From the NCBI GenBank assembly GCA_026018925.1, contig JAKSZU010000008.1:62147027-62211026 (forward strand): 64,000 bases of DNA, written 5' to 3'. Of the stretch, positions 11,311 through 23,356 are shown in pieces. The notes under the pieces were generated by a model. The model was given only the letters and a program-made list of their open reading frames with translations, searched no databases and had not been told where the DNA came from. The stretch's first letter is position 1. Every line of letters begins with the position of its first letter. The translations under genes were made by a program, and so were the position numbers. This DNA comes from Tupaia tana. Its lineage: Eukaryota; Chordata; Mammalia; Scandentia; Tupaiidae.

Positions 11311-12855
11311 AGAACACATTCATCACAGAACTAAACAATTACATGGGCAAAATACACCACCAGAAGCACAAGCTCCTCAGCTGTACAACTGCTAACACCA
11401 GCCACAGTAATTATTGCTGAAGCTGGAGAAAAATATAGGATGGTTGGGGATTGCTCATTTTCCCAAAGCAATATGATGTTTGAGAAACAAGGAAGAATCA
11501 GATCCTCTGTACTGTAAAATAAGCTACCTGCTTGAATCAGAGAGAGAAAAGAATTTACTGCATAAAACTGTCCTAATGCCAAGAGAAAAGTCAGCTTTCA
11601 AGTTAGAATGCGTGCGATCCTAAAGCCAAGACTAGACACTGCTGTGTAGTACAGATTACTCATGGAGAGTGTTGGCTTCGGCTTTCACAACATACTTAAA
11701 AAGACCCCATGGAAATGTTGACAGACTTTTGGTGCTAATGGTAAGCCTAACATGAGCAGATCTAAACATATACATTCAGGAAGATTGTGAAACCACTACT
11801 TTCACATGGTCTCATGTTTACACAGGAGATAATCCAATTATTTAAACAGGAAAAAAAAAAAAAAACTGCTCACAGAGCCAGATTTTTGTGTTCCATAAAG
11901 TACTTAAATACTTCTTATACTAACACTATTTCAAAACAGTTTTGCATACTTTGTAAGTACTGTAACATAAAGGCCATAGTTTCTGACCTATCCAACTGCC
12001 TGTAGGAAAAAGCTTCCCCTCTTGCCTAGCCAAAGACAAAACTGTTTTGGAAGAAGAGAGGGAAATACAGTAGAGAGTCTATTCCACATATATTCTCATG
12101 GTGCACAAGCTCTTCAACTATCCTTCCTATGCCACCTGCCTCCTGGAATAGAAACTAGTTGCTAACTCTTGTTTAATTTTAAAACAATAAAGGGAAAGCA
12201 AACTGGATGGCTTATTTGGTGTCATAAACACAACCCTCAAGAAGAGTCAGTGTCATAATTTACCGGATTAAAGATTCCATGGGTCTTAGATGTGGAAACT
12301 TTCACAAGGCTTACCACTGTGTTTTAAAATTGAGAAGGAACCCTTTTGGTAGCTATGCTGTTTTAGAGAAAGGTTTCTTTAAACAAAAGATAATAAAAAA
12401 AAGTTTTCTTAAGGTTGCCTTAATGAAAACCATGCTAACAAACCCTTAAGGTTGACAAACATTATTATGCAATAATTATTCAGAAATTCAAAATGACGCC
12501 AACATTTTTTTAAAAAAGTGAAAGTCTTATTATCTTCAATGCAGCTCACTGTTGGGGAAAAAATCACACTGAATCTCCAAAACTGTACATGCATGAGTTC
12601 TCAATACTTTTTAAACCAATGATCTGTAGTTACCAATTACGTAACAGTTCTTTTTGACATGTTTTGTCAACTTCCTATATTCATAGTATTCCATACCTTA
12701 GACCCAGTTTAAAGTCCAACTGCTTACCTATTCTTATTCTAAAAAGATTCTGTCTACCCAGAAGAAGAAATGAAAAGAATGTCAAAATGGGGAGAGAGGT
12801 AGAATATTAGGAAACATGCTACATGATAGATTGCAGGCTACATGCTTGCATACTT
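11311..12855. other. Unassigned sequence
   Basis: No repeat or gene recognised. The ORFs here (the longest 83 codons, minus strand, 11331-11582) lack any motif. An A-run lies at 11850-11865. Confidence 0.45.
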
Positions 12856-12859
12856 TTGG

Positions 12860-12990
12860 GAAAGTGATGGTTACTACCTATAATTTCCATTTATCAAAGT
12901 GAATAAACAGATCAGAGAGTTTAACTTTCCAAAATCATACACTTGGTTAGTGAAAATTTGAATCCAGCTCAGACTTTTAACTTCAAAAGG
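12860..12990 (-). mobile_element. MIR fragment
   Basis: The plus strand reads TTTCCATTTATCAAAGTG, ACAGATCAGAGAGTTTAACT, CCAAAATCATACACTTGG and AATTTGAATCCAGCTCAGAC. This is the complement of the MIR core (GAATCC head, CTTGGGCAAGTT and CAGTTTCCTCATCTG blocks). Typical mammalian-wide divergence. Confidence 0.75.
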
Positions 12991-13823
12991 CATGCTTTTT
13001 ATTTCTCACTAGACAATATATATACAGCACCTAAGGAAAAACTGCATTATACTATGGATAAAATTATGAGAACTTCCTTTCAAATGAAGCCATACCTTCA
13101 GTTTACTCACTGGCCATGTCCTCTGTTTTTCAGCTGTAGCAAAATATTCAAAGTTCCTTGATGATTAGTCACTAAGAGAACTATACTCTCCCCAAACACA
13201 ACTAGAACTACTTGTATCCTATAAACCAACAAAATCAAGACATAACCTACTTCAGAATAAAACTGATATATCAAAAAGGATAATAGGGAAACTGAGTTAT
13301 AGATTTCTGCTAGCAGAGGTTAAAGACAAATCTTCAGATTACAGATGGAAAGTTTTTACTAGTTTGGGCACACAGCAAAAGGCCAGCACTTTTTAAGTAG
13401 GAATCTCCACTTGAGAAGTTCAAAGAAAACAAAAATCACCCCCAAACCATGCAATTTCCTGCAAATGGGCCACTCTCCTCACTCTTTGAAGACAGATCCT
13501 GTCCCAGCTAAAAGGCCTTTGAAGTAACACAGCAAGCATACCTATGTAATTAGAAAGCCTCAGTACACCATTCAAATGATCAAAACTAGACTTGAAAGAT
13601 GCGTGAAAGTGGGAGGTGTGGACTAAACAAAGTTGGAGAGAAACTTGCCACTCACTGACTCTGACTGTCCTCTACTCCTTCCAGTCCTTGGAAGCCAAAG
13701 GCATCTGCACGTACATTACCGGGAACTATGAATAGTACCTGATCACTCTCCAAAAGGAGCAAAGTTATGTATGCATGCAGATGTGTGTAGAGACAAAGGT
13801 ACAGACATAACATACATTTATAA
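12991..13823. other. Unassigned sequence
   Basis: No gene or repeat recognised in this stretch. Confidence 0.4.
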
Positions 13824-13842
13824 TGTGTGTGTGTGTGTGTGT
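13824..13842 (+). repeat. (TG)n microsatellite
   Basis: About nine TG units directly beside the left end of a MITE. Such tracts often vary in length between individuals. Confidence 0.85.
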
Positions 13843-13845
13843 ATG

Positions 13846-13958
13846 TACTTCAAAAGTTTGTGGAAAATGAAATTAAGTTTATTGTGGTGCAAAATTTTTG
13901 AAACTCATATAGTTGTTTCATAATACACATTTCTGTGAACTTTTTGAAGACTCCTTAT
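13846..13958 (+). mobile_element. Palindromic mariner-like MITE, copy 2
   Basis: Ends ACTTCAAAAGTTTGTGGAAA and the complement of TGTGAACTTTTTGAAGACTC pair as terminal inverted repeats. The interior TTTATTGTGGTGCAAAATTT is in the same orientation as the copy at 8508. About 113 bp. Confidence 0.7.
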
Positions 13959-13984
13959 ACAAGTGTATACATATACTACTCTCC

Positions 13985-15010
13985 TGACTCGGGTCAGTAT
14001 AATTTGCAGACATTGTGCCCTTTATCTCTTGCTTTTCAGTGTTCAGTATGTAGTCACATAAACACTGCTATACATCAACCTCTGTTTGATTAAATGCTGG
14101 GTTTTAAGAATTATTTTTTATTTAATTTTCTTTATTCATTCATTTCTTTTAATTTTATCAGAGAGAGGCGCACAGAGAGAAAGGGAAAGTCAGAAAGGAA
14201 GCCACCAGGTCTGAGATTTGAATATGGTCAGCCACGTGGGAGTGTCCAGCTCCTTAACCACCGTGCCACCTGCTGGTCCTCCTTAAATGCTGTTTTGTAA
14301 TCCATAGTCCACATTTAAGTATTCCAACAATGTCCTTTATATCCTTTCATTTCTAGTTTTTCCTAGAGTAAGATTATACATTATACATTGCATTAGGTTT
14401 TCATGTCTCTAAGTCTCCTGTAATATAAGAACATTTCCTCTTTTCATGACTACCATTGTTTAGTCATTTAAGTCATTTAACATATCTGCTTGGGTTTGCC
14501 TGATGTCCCCTCATGATCACTCACGGGTGTGGGGGGTAATATATGAGGTGATGTTACATCCATTTCTGTGCATTGTATCAAGTGGCACGTGCTGAACCTG
14601 GCTGCACTGTTGATGCTAACTCTGATCACGTGATCTAGCGGTGTCTAAGTTTCTATGCCATAAAGTCACATTTTCCTCTGTATTTTAGCTAGAGATATGA
14701 TAAAACTGTATAAATATCCTGTTTTCAAGCTTACACACACGAGTTTTGGCATCAATTAATGGTTCTTACCAAAACAGACTATTTTGTGATGATTGCCAAA
14801 GGTGAATTTTTTTAACTCCATCATTCCTTCTCTATTTATTAATGAGCATTCTCCTGTTAGGAAGTGCTTTTCCTTCTGCCTCATTTGTCTGTCTACTTGA
14901 TTGTTTATGTGTCAATAGGGACTCATGGACTCTATTCAGTGGACTATAATCTGTTACACCCTTTAATAACCAAATTATCCTAGATTTGTTTATTAAAACG
15001 TCTTCATATA
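13985..15010 (-). mobile_element. L1ME-type 3' UTR remnant, interrupted by a SINE
   Basis: From about 14290 the plus strand shows CATTGCATTAGGTTTTCATG, TCTAAGTCTCCTGTAAT, GGGTTTGCCTGATGTCCCCT, TGATGCTAACTCTGATCACG and ATTCCTTCTCTATTTATTA in this order. That matches the complement of old L1ME 3' UTR sequence. Its left limit is approximate, since 13985-14090 is only weakly similar. The SINE at 14105-14282 sits near its left side. Confidence 0.65.
14105..14282 (-). mobile_element. tSINE-S
   Basis: The complement starts GGACCAGCAGGTGGCACGG and runs through the short CT-rich body into a TAAAATTAAAAGAAATGAAT tail. Flanking TTAAATGCTG at 14090-14099 and 14283-14292 is the TSD. Diverged but complete. 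Confidence 0.85.
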
Positions 15011-17279
15011 AGGTAGTTTTATATCTATATTTTGTATGTATTTTATAGTATTGAATGTATAGGGTAGAGAGGTATCAGGTCTGATTTATAATGTAAAGGC
15101 TAAGAAATGGGTCATAATATGAGTTGGGTCTTGAAGAGGAAGCAAGAGTTTGCCAGTTGGGTTGAACTCCCCATCTCTGGAAACAGTATGGGCCTAGATG
15201 TTTAGAACTGGAGAATGCAAGAACTAAAGGTTCGGTATTTCTGATAAGTTTTGGCCTACATTACTGACCATTTATCTTTAAGGTAAATACTGAATACAAA
15301 ATAAGTCACTCAATACTTGTATGCAAGGAAGAATTGTTACTATTGACATTATTATACAGTGTTACAAGAGGGTCTTTAAGCATACAAAGTAGAAACTATA
15401 ACTGTAGGAGTATAATTCTATATTTTAAAAAGATGTCATTTAAAAAGTGGGGAAGAAAACAGGTTTGGGTTCACAGCCAAAGTTTCTAAACTAGAAAAAG
15501 GAATTAGGAGGATATTTTAAAAGTTAGAATCATCTATTTACCAAATTCCAAGGGGAAAAAAATTGGTAACATTATAGAGAATTCAACATGGCTACATAGT
15601 AAGTTCTCAGATGAAGTCAAATATTTTAAGCAACAGTACAAAAAAGAATATGTTCAGGAGAAAAATGGAATAAGCATCATCTCAAAAGAAATGTGAAGGA
15701 AATTAAAATTTCTTATGGTGTATGGAAAACTATTTTTAGAGAACATTTAATGAAAGAGAAAGTTAAACCCAGCTATTAAAATATAAATGTAGTATTAGAT
15801 ATAACTACTAGTTAATTTTTGCTTTTCTTTATGTCTATTAAAAATAAAGATCTTCAAAATAAAAAGGGAAGATCAAGCACAGCTTAAGAAAAGATATTGA
15901 CATCTAAGACAAGACCCTAACAAATTACCACTTTACACATTTTTTTTAAATATTGAGAAATTGATTCCTGACAAAAATGAAAGAATTCAAAGAAAGGAGA
16001 TGGAGAAATATTTGGTTTTCAATATGTTGGGAAAAGCGAACATTAAATTTCAAATTCAAAAGAGGTTCTAGGACACCAAGGTTATAAATACTTACCATCT
16101 AAAATAATCTCTACACACACCTAATCTGTCATTTCTAAGACATTAAGAATAAGTCCAAAGTAACTTGTTATTTAAAAAACACAATCTGCTGCTTTCTCTC
16201 CTTCTGTACGGAGAGAAATGTGCATACAACATCTATGCAAGTCTAAATCTATCAATCTGCCTTCTATCTACCTACCTACATTCACACAAAGCTCTAGTAA
16301 TGCAGGTAACAAGATAAAGAAACACACACATAGTTTTTCTGTTTTGTTTTTGTTTTGGTAAACTGTATGAAAGTAAATTGTAGATATCACAATACTTCAC
16401 CCTACATTCTTGAGCACATACCTCCTGAGAATAAGAAGACATCATATTGTAACCACAATACCACTGTTAGACCTCAGAAATTTAACACAGATAAAATAAT
16501 ATTACTCATATGTTGTCTATATTTCTTCAGTTGCCCAAAAACGTTATGTCTTCCTCCTATATAGAAGGGAATCAAGGACCATGCATTGCATCACAAGAAA
16601 AAATATAACAGGAATCCTGCAGCTGAAAAATATAATGAATGAAATAAAAATATAATAAAGAGCATCATCAGCAGAACTGATCAAGAAGAAGAATTTTAAT
16701 TTGAAAACAGGTTATCTGAAAATAGAGAAGAAAAAGAAAGCTGAAAAGAAATGAAGAAAGCATGAAATTTTTGAGACAGCATCGATAAATTTTTGAGCTA
16801 CTGGAATTCAGGTGGGAGTACAGAAAAAGTAGAAAGTTTATTCCATCTCATTTAATCTAAAATACTCCCTCCATTATTATTTTTTCTTCTCAATATTGAG
16901 ATTTTTAAAGTTTAGGCCAGTTGTCTTTCAGAATAATGTGCATTTGATTTATTGTTGCTACATAGTTAGATTCACTACTTTGCCAGGATTGATACAATAA
17001 TTTAATTTCGACATCACCACCCCAACAACACACTTAAAATTTACTGGGAAAAACAAATGTCACTCAAGATTTTACTTATGAATTCCAAAGGGGAAACGTT
17101 GCTATGCAGTTGAGAGATTTGATCAAACTCACATTAACCAAGAGATCAAATTCAGCATCACAAACTATATCACGTGTCTCCTGACGTGCCACCATGGGGA
17201 GCACACTTGCACAGAAGTGTTGTCAATAGATACAGTTTTGCAATTGCTTCATAATCACCAAACCTTGACACTGTGAAAA
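15011..17279. other. Unassigned AT-rich sequence
   Basis: About 2.3 kb without a recognisable gene or repeat. ORFs do not exceed 70 codons. Purine-rich patches occur at 15640-16030 and 16560-16800. Confidence 0.45.
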
Positions 17280-17292
17280 CACTGTGAACTAT

Positions 17293-17816
17293 TCACGATT
17301 GCTAAGACATGGAACCAACCTAAATGCCCCCTATGGATGAATGGATTGAAAAACTGTGGCACATAGACTCTATGGAATACTATTAAGCCATGAAAACCAA
17401 CAAAACCCTGGTTTTTGACAGAAAGTGGAAGAATATGGAAGATTTACTGCTGAGTAAAGCAAGCCAGACTATGAAGGAAAGACACTGCATGTTCCCACTT
17501 AATATATACCGAGTGTCTGCACTCTACGACCAAAGCTGACTGACTAAAAGATATAAAAACACAAGAGATGGGTGTGAATGCCAGATGTGGTGTGTGTGGA
17601 GGAGTGGGGCCTGGGGAAGGACATTTGGAGGAGGGATACGGAGGCAGAGCATTGACGGGACAGGGAGGTGTGGTGTAATCTTTGGAAGATATTTTGATCA
17701 ACGGGACTGGGGAGAATTGTTCACATATTGAAATGTTCACTTCATAAGCTGAACAATGTCACTGAATGTATATAAAAATAAATAAAAATATTATAAACTT
17801 TACAGAAAAAAATAAC
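17293..17816 (+). mobile_element. 5'-truncated L1 with perfect 13-bp TSD
   Basis: Flanked by CACTGTGAACTAT at 17280-17292 and 17817-17829. The insert starts inside the last part of ORF2 (AAGACATGGAACCAACCTAA block) and continues through a G-rich 3' UTR to an A-rich tail with AATAAA signals (17780-17795). Frames are broken. It belongs to the same L1 lineage as 21322-23344 but has a different 3' UTR. A dead retrocopy. Confidence 0.88.
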
Positions 17817-17829
17817 CACTGTGAACTAT

Positions 17830-18870
17830 AGTATTCTAAGAACAATGTATTTTAAAAAGAAGACTAGCAAAAGGGGAAAATAAAGGGCCAGTAAACAGAA
17901 ATAATGAACTTGTTTTTTTCTGCTCAGCTTAAGAGCTAACGGTTAGGTTCATACACTCCGGCATTAATACACACACCTAAGCCAAAAGAGTAAATGGGTA
18001 ATTAACTACTTTCTGGGAAAGTCAGGTCATCATCATGGTGAATAATCATTTCTAGGCCACCGCATATTGTTACACATCATACAGCCCTATTGCATTTTAC
18101 CTATACCATACTCTCACCGGTAAAAATATTTTTAATAGAAAAATCCAGATTTCCTGTTTCTCAAATAATCCAATGGCACAGGCTACATCCCTGCTTGCTA
18201 ACTATTGACCAGAGCAGTAACAGCTGCCCCCATAAATCTGAGTCAGCTTCTTTAATGCAGAGTTCATCACTGTCACTTGTGTGGCCCATGGGCTTCCTCA
18301 GAGAGTAAGTGACTGCCTGACCTCTGAATGTCACCTTCCACAAAGGAGAGTGGACCCAGGAGGTCATGCTGTCATGAGCAACCTTTCACTAATATCCAAC
18401 TCCTTTCTCACTCCAGATTTGGTCTTCTTACAAACCACTGCAACTTTCTCATTATAAATTATTAATCATGAGATGATAGCTTTTTAACTGTAGCCTAGCA
18501 CTGTTGGCAAAGGAAGAAATTACCTAAGGAACATAAAAATCAAAATTAGATTCACATATTAAGCTAATATAAACGTTTAAAATGTACCCTAATTTCATAG
18601 CTATACCATACAAATACACTTTGTACAGTGGCTTGCCCAATTTAAAGTCTACAGAGTAATTAACAAGGGTCTCCTGTGTGATAAAGTCATAAAATGAAGA
18701 AGAAAGGTAAATTTCATTGAAACAATCGTGTGGTAGCAAAGCACATAATAATCAGCAAAGAAACAAAGATTATTGCAGCATAATTTTTTGCATAAAGAAT
18801 ATTTGCAAATCAATATCAAGAAAACTCCTTCTAGAATAAGAATATGTAAACAAGCTACTAAAAATAAGTG
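17830..18870. other. Unassigned sequence
   Basis: No repeat or gene recognised. The overlapping plus- and minus-strand ORFs around 18090-18370 have no motif. Confidence 0.4.
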
Positions 18871-19069
18871 GAAATTAATCAAAAATGAAAAGATTTACAT
18901 GAAAATATATTCAATTTCACTAGGAACAAATAAAAGCAAAGCCAAATGAGGAGTCGCCTCCATCATAAATGAAGTTGTAGGAGACTAATCATTTTAAAAA
19001 CATCAGTAAGAAAGCTGGAAAGAAGGGATTAAGGAGGATCAGAACGACTTGGTTAAGAAATACAACAGT

Positions 19070-19165
19070 GGGGCCAGCAGGTGGTGTGGTGGATAAGGGC
19101 GCTGGATTCCCACATGGCCAACCATGGTTCAAGTCCTGGCCCTGGTGGCTTGCCTTCTCACTTTC

Positions 19166-19228
<63 letters not shown>

Positions 19229-19280
19229 AAATAAAGAAAAAATTACAAATGGAAATAAATAATTCTTTAAAAAAGAAAGA
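19070..19280 (+). mobile_element. tSINE-S with perfect 15-bp TSD and long CT tract
   Basis: TSD AAGAAATACAACAGT at 19055-19069 and 19281-19295. Head GGGGCCAGCAGGTGGTGTGG with an A-box like motif and B-box like GGTTCAAGTCC, then GGTGGCTTGCC and a 56-bp CT repeat, then GTCAAATAAAG tail. This is the clearest short-type copy in the window. Confidence 0.93.
19170..19225 (+). repeat. (CT)28 microsatellite in SINE body
   Basis: Uninterrupted CT repeat that has expanded from the CT-rich segment of a short-type SINE. Likely polymorphic. Confidence 0.95.
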
Positions 19281-19767
19281 AAGAAATACAACAGTAAGGA
19301 GATAACTGAAGAGTGCTAGAGTCCTACAGAACAGAAGTTGGTGACAACTCAGTATATAATCAAAATAGCTGTTTAGAACAGGATTCTGACTATTCACAAC
19401 ATAAAGTAATGATAAACATTTGAAATGGTAGACACATTTATTGCCCTGAGTCAATCATGACACAATCTATTCATGTATAGAAAAGCTATACAATATCCAT
19501 AATTCTTACAACTATTTTCTTTATTTTTCCCATGAGTGAGAGAGAGCCAGAGCCATAGCACCCCCAACAGAATCTTGACACTGCGATCCACCCCTTGTCC
19601 TAGGCAAGCCCAAATCACAGACAGGCATGTGCTCAGCATACTTAGAGTTCTCCTATCAAGAGCTGGGAGCCTTCACATGTGGATCAGCCTCACAGAGCAT
19701 CACATTTCACTCCTACACCCTATCCAATCCCTAAATTAAGACTATTATTAATAGGCAAATTAAAAAT

Positions 19768-19980
19768 TGGGAACAGTAGAAGGCATAATGGGTTACATGG
19801 CTGAACTCCCACGTAGTTGACAGCAGTTCGAATTCCAGACCCAGCACCTTAAAATTCACACTGGGCACATGGGTATGCATGCCCAAAATCCTAAAAGAAG
19901 GGATTGCAGCATGGCTATCCCCCCCAGGGGTGATTTCTCTGCGAGTGCTCTCACTCTATAGCACAGAACCTGTTTTTAAA
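19768..19980 (+). mobile_element. tSINE-L, first unit of a tandem trimer
   Basis: Begins GGGAACAGTAGAAGGCATAA with a B-box like GTTCGAATTCC and a complete but shortened long body. It is followed within 10 bp by another head in the same direction. No TSD separates the units. Confidence 0.8.
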
Positions 19981-19987
19981 AGAATCC

Positions 19988-20188
19988 GGAACCAGCAGGT
20001 GGCATAATGGTTATGTCTCTGAACTCCCATGTGGTTAACCAGTGGGTATGTGCAAACAGCCATGCCCAGGATCCCAAGAGAATGGAAGAGAAGGGATTGT
20101 GGCATGGTCATCCCCTTGGGGGTGATTTCTCACTATCTGTCTCTCTGGTGAGTGTACAAACCCTATACCAAAAATCTCTCTTAAAAAA
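19988..20188 (+). mobile_element. tSINE-L, second unit of a tandem trimer
   Basis: Head GGAACCAGCAGGTGGCATAA, but the B-box region is deleted: AACCAGTGGGTATGTGCAAA runs straight into the body. It ends with CCCTATACCAAAAATCTC and a short A tail. Being B-box deficient, it would rely on the upstream unit for transcription. Confidence 0.8.
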
Positions 20189-20190
20189 CA

Positions 20191-20301
20191 AAGGGCTAGC
20201 CAGAGGCATGGTGGTTAAAATGACTGGGTCCACATGATTGACAGTGCTGTTTGACTCTGCAACCAGCAGCTTGGAAAACACACCAACCACATGTGCATGT
20301 G

Positions 20302-20338
<37 letters not shown>

Positions 20339-20462
20339 CCAAAATCTAGAGTGCAAAATGGAGGAGAAGGGATGACAGTCTGGCCATGACCTCTGGGGGT
20401 GGTTTCTCACTTTCCTTGTCTCCCCCAGGTGAGCACACACAACCTATAGCAAAATTTTTAGA
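20191..20462 (+). mobile_element. tSINE-L, third unit of a tandem trimer
   Basis: Starts GGGCTAGCCAGAGGCATGG. The variant GGCTTGGAAAACACACC follows the head as in older copies (3891, 45525). It contains a GT repeat and ends at CCTATAGCAAAATTTTT. Its divergence from units 1 and 2 suggests it derives from a different subfamily. Confidence 0.8.
20304..20336 (+). repeat. (GT)n microsatellite in SINE body
   Basis: About 16 GT units grown from the GTGTGCGTG segment of the third trimer unit. Confidence 0.9.
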
Positions 20463-20494
20463 AATACTAATTTTAAAAAATCAGTAAGCATTTA

Positions 20495-20870
20495 GGAAAT
20501 AGACACCTCGTATACTGAAACGCTAATATAAATTGGCATGAATCTTCTAAAATGTAAATGAACAATGTTATACTTTTCCTTTGAAACAGTAATGTTACTT
20601 CCTAGGAATCTAGCTGAAATGATTAGTTGGATAAGTACACAAATGTATACAAATAACATCACAGAATTTGTTTTAATAGTGGAAAAAAAAATAAACAACC
20701 TCAAATGTCCATCAATAAAACATTGAATAAGTTCTATTAGGCATAAATATTAAATACAAACAGACACTGATTAAACACAGCAATATTAATGTGTATAGAA
20801 GATCTATGCAGAATGGGAGGACAAATTACAAAACAGCATAGCTTCTTATTTTTATTTTAAAAATACACAT
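20495..20870 (+). mobile_element. Old L1M remnant (ORF2 3' part)
   Basis: Blocks such as AGTAATGTTACTTCCTAGGA, TTTTAATAGTGGAAAAA and ACCTCAAATGTCCATCAATA follow the order of the ORF2 C-terminal region of old L1s (the CCAGCAATTCCACTCCTAGG and CCAAATGTCCATCAACAGG segments). Heavily diverged and without an open frame. Confidence 0.6.
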
Positions 20871-21321
20871 TATGTGTGATAGGTAGCATTTTAGAATAAT
20901 AAAGGATAGATTTTCTTTCCTTTCAAGTTCATTCTTAGCCTCTAGCTTTTCCTTCACACCAATACACAAGTGGAATATACTGGTTCGGAGGGGGATTCTC
21001 GAAGACACAGTGCAACTACTAAAATTTTGAGTTTCCAAATAGAATTTTAAAACTCTTGGAAGAGACAAAAATCTTCCCTTTTTTTATTATATTATGAGAC
21101 ATTGAGTCTTGAGTATCAAAAATCAAAGTTACAAAAGAATCAGAGCAAAAAAGTTTGTCATAAAAAAGGCATGGAAGAGTATATAATCTAGCATAGTCAA
21201 TGATCTGCTTAGACAAGGTAGAGTCCATGAATTCAGGGAGGAGGGGAGAAGAGACCACTGAGTCAGTCTCATTAAAGTATGTGCCCAAATATTGGGGTAA
21301 TGGTGGATCAAAAATCAATCC

Positions 21322-23344
21322 AAGGGATAAACCTAAGAAAGTCAAAGATATTTATAAAGAAAACTATGAGAATCTTAAAAAAGATATTGAAAGTGACATA
21401 AAAAAGTGGAAGGACATCCCATGTTCCTGGATTGGAAGAATTAACATAATCAAAATGGCAATTCTACCCAAATTAAACTACATATTTAATGCAATTCCAA
21501 TCAAAATACCAGAAATATTCTTCACAGATCTAGAAAAGACAATCATAGAATTTGTCTGGAATCATAAAAGACCTTGTATTGTAAAGGCAATCCTGCACAG
21601 GAAGAATGGAGTAGGAGTCATCTCACTCCCTGATCCCAAGATATACTATAAAGCTGTGATCATCAAAACAGCATGATATTGGCACAAAAACAGACATGTG
21701 GACCAATGGAATAGAATAGAGACCCCAGAAATAACCCCCAAAGCTTACAGCCCACTGATTTTTGACAAAGGATATCAGTCAATCCATTGGGAAAAGAAAA
21801 ACCTCTTTAGTAAATGGTGCTCATAAAACTGGGTATCCACCTGCAGAAAGATGAAACTGAACACCCATATTTCACCATTAACAAAAATCAACTCAAAATG
21901 GATCAAAGATCTGAACCTAAGACCTCAAACAATAAAACTACTGGTGGAAAATACTGGGGAAACTCTGGGAGACATTGAGTGGGCAAAGACTTCTTAAATA
22001 AGACTCCCAAAGCACAGGCAATAATCCCTAAAATAGACAAGTGGGACTGTATCAGACAAAGAAGTTTCTGCACAGCGAAGGACACAGTAACACGTGTGAA
22101 TCAACAACCCTTAGAATGGGAAAATATTTTTGTTAAATATGCCTCAGACGAGAGACTGATAACCAGAATACACAAGGAACTCAAGTGCCTTATGTGAAAA
22201 GAAAAAAAAAAAAAAAAAAAAAGATTAACCCAATTAAAAGATGGGAAAATGAGCTGAACAAAACTCTAAGGAAGACATATGAACAGCCAAAAAGCATATA
22301 AGGAAATGCTCAACATCCCTCATCATAAGGGAAATGCAGATAAAAACCACAATGAGATACCACCTAACCCCTGTCAGAATGGCAAAGATTAAGAATATAA
22401 AAAGTGATAAGTGTTGGCAGGGATGTGGTGAAAAGGGAACTCTCCTACACTGTTGGTGGGAATGTAAACTGATTCAGCCACTGTGGAGAACAATATGGAG
22501 GTTCCTCAAAGATCTATAAATAGAACTACCATTTGATCCAGCAATCCCACTTCTGGATATCTACCCAAAGGACAGGAGAATGCTCAGTCGGAAAAGTGCT
22601 TGCACATCGATGTTTATTTCAGTATTATTCACAATTGTCAAGACATGGAACCAACCTAAATGTCCACAAACTGATGAATGGATTGGAAAAGTGTGGCATA
22701 TATACTCTATGGAATACTACTCAGCCAAAAAAACTTAAAATAAAAATAACAAGACCCTGGTATTTGATAGAAAGTAGTCAGATATGGAGGATCTACTGCT
22801 GAGTGAAGTAAGCCAAGCTATGAAAGAAAGATATTGTATGTATCCGCTTAATATATACCAACTATCTGCACTCTATGGTAGAGAGCGAAATACTGGAGGA
22901 TATTAAAGCAGTGAAAATACTTAACAAGGATAAGACAGAGTGGAATGGGGGGTGGTGAAGAGAAGAGGATAGAGAAAGATAGCAAGAGAACAAATAGAGA
23001 GGCATGACATTAGTGGGACACAGATATGGCTAATTACCTGTTGATGACGTGTCTAGCATTCTCAACTGGATTGGTCTGAGAAGTATTTCATGATGGGTAA
23101 AAACATTTTACAAACAAAATGAGAAATAGTGATTGACTGGTTAAAAAAATAATTAGAATAATAATAATTATTATGATCAGGAAAACCAATGAAGAGATAC
23201 TAAATGATAAAGTAGGGATTTAATGTCTCTGTATTGACTTACATGCATGTCATTCCCTTTTGAAAAAGGAATGTAATACACTGTAAAGTTATATGCAATT
23301 CAATGTAATATAATCAAGATTATGATGATAATAAATAAATTTTT
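21322..23344 (+). mobile_element. 5'-truncated L1, about 2 kb, with ORF2 3' part
   Basis: Flanked by AAAAATCAATCC (21310-21321) and AAAAATCAGTCC (23345-23356), an 11/12 match that fits a TSD. The first frame (to 21676) encodes the segment after the L1 reverse transcriptase core ([24 protein letters not shown], [18 protein letters not shown]), then stops at a TGA where active elements continue. At 22412-22465 another frame keeps the L1 ORF2 C-terminal cysteine motif CX3CX7HX4C. Later blocks match the ORF2 end (DPAIPLLDIYPKD, TWNQPKCP). The rest, to about 23344, is 3' UTR with AATAAATAAA. Several stops and frameshifts make it inactive. Confidence 0.9.
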
Positions 23345-23356
23345 AAAAATCAGTCC

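Larger units (their letters stand above)
18875..19480 (+). mobile_element. Old L1M remnant in pieces, split by a SINE
   Basis: Blocks AAAGATTTACATGAAAATAT and AAAGCAAAGCCAAATGAGGA (18880-18955) resemble L1 ORF2 3' sequence. 19340-19470 (AAAATAGCTGTTTAGAACAG, AAGTAATGATAAACATTTGA) resembles the L1MA 3' UTR. The SINE at 19070-19280 interrupts. The pieces are colinear, with part of the element missing. Confidence 0.55.

Noticed and set aside
19768..20462. Three direct repeats as a CRISPR-like or satellite array
   Set aside because: The units are individually diverged SINEs of unequal length with no constant spacer and only three members.
21200..21676. 158-codon ORF, the longest in the window, as a possible gene
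   Set aside because: From about residue 41 it is L1 ORF2 sequence and the first part is non-L1 flank before the insertion site. It is a chance fusion read across a retroposon junction.
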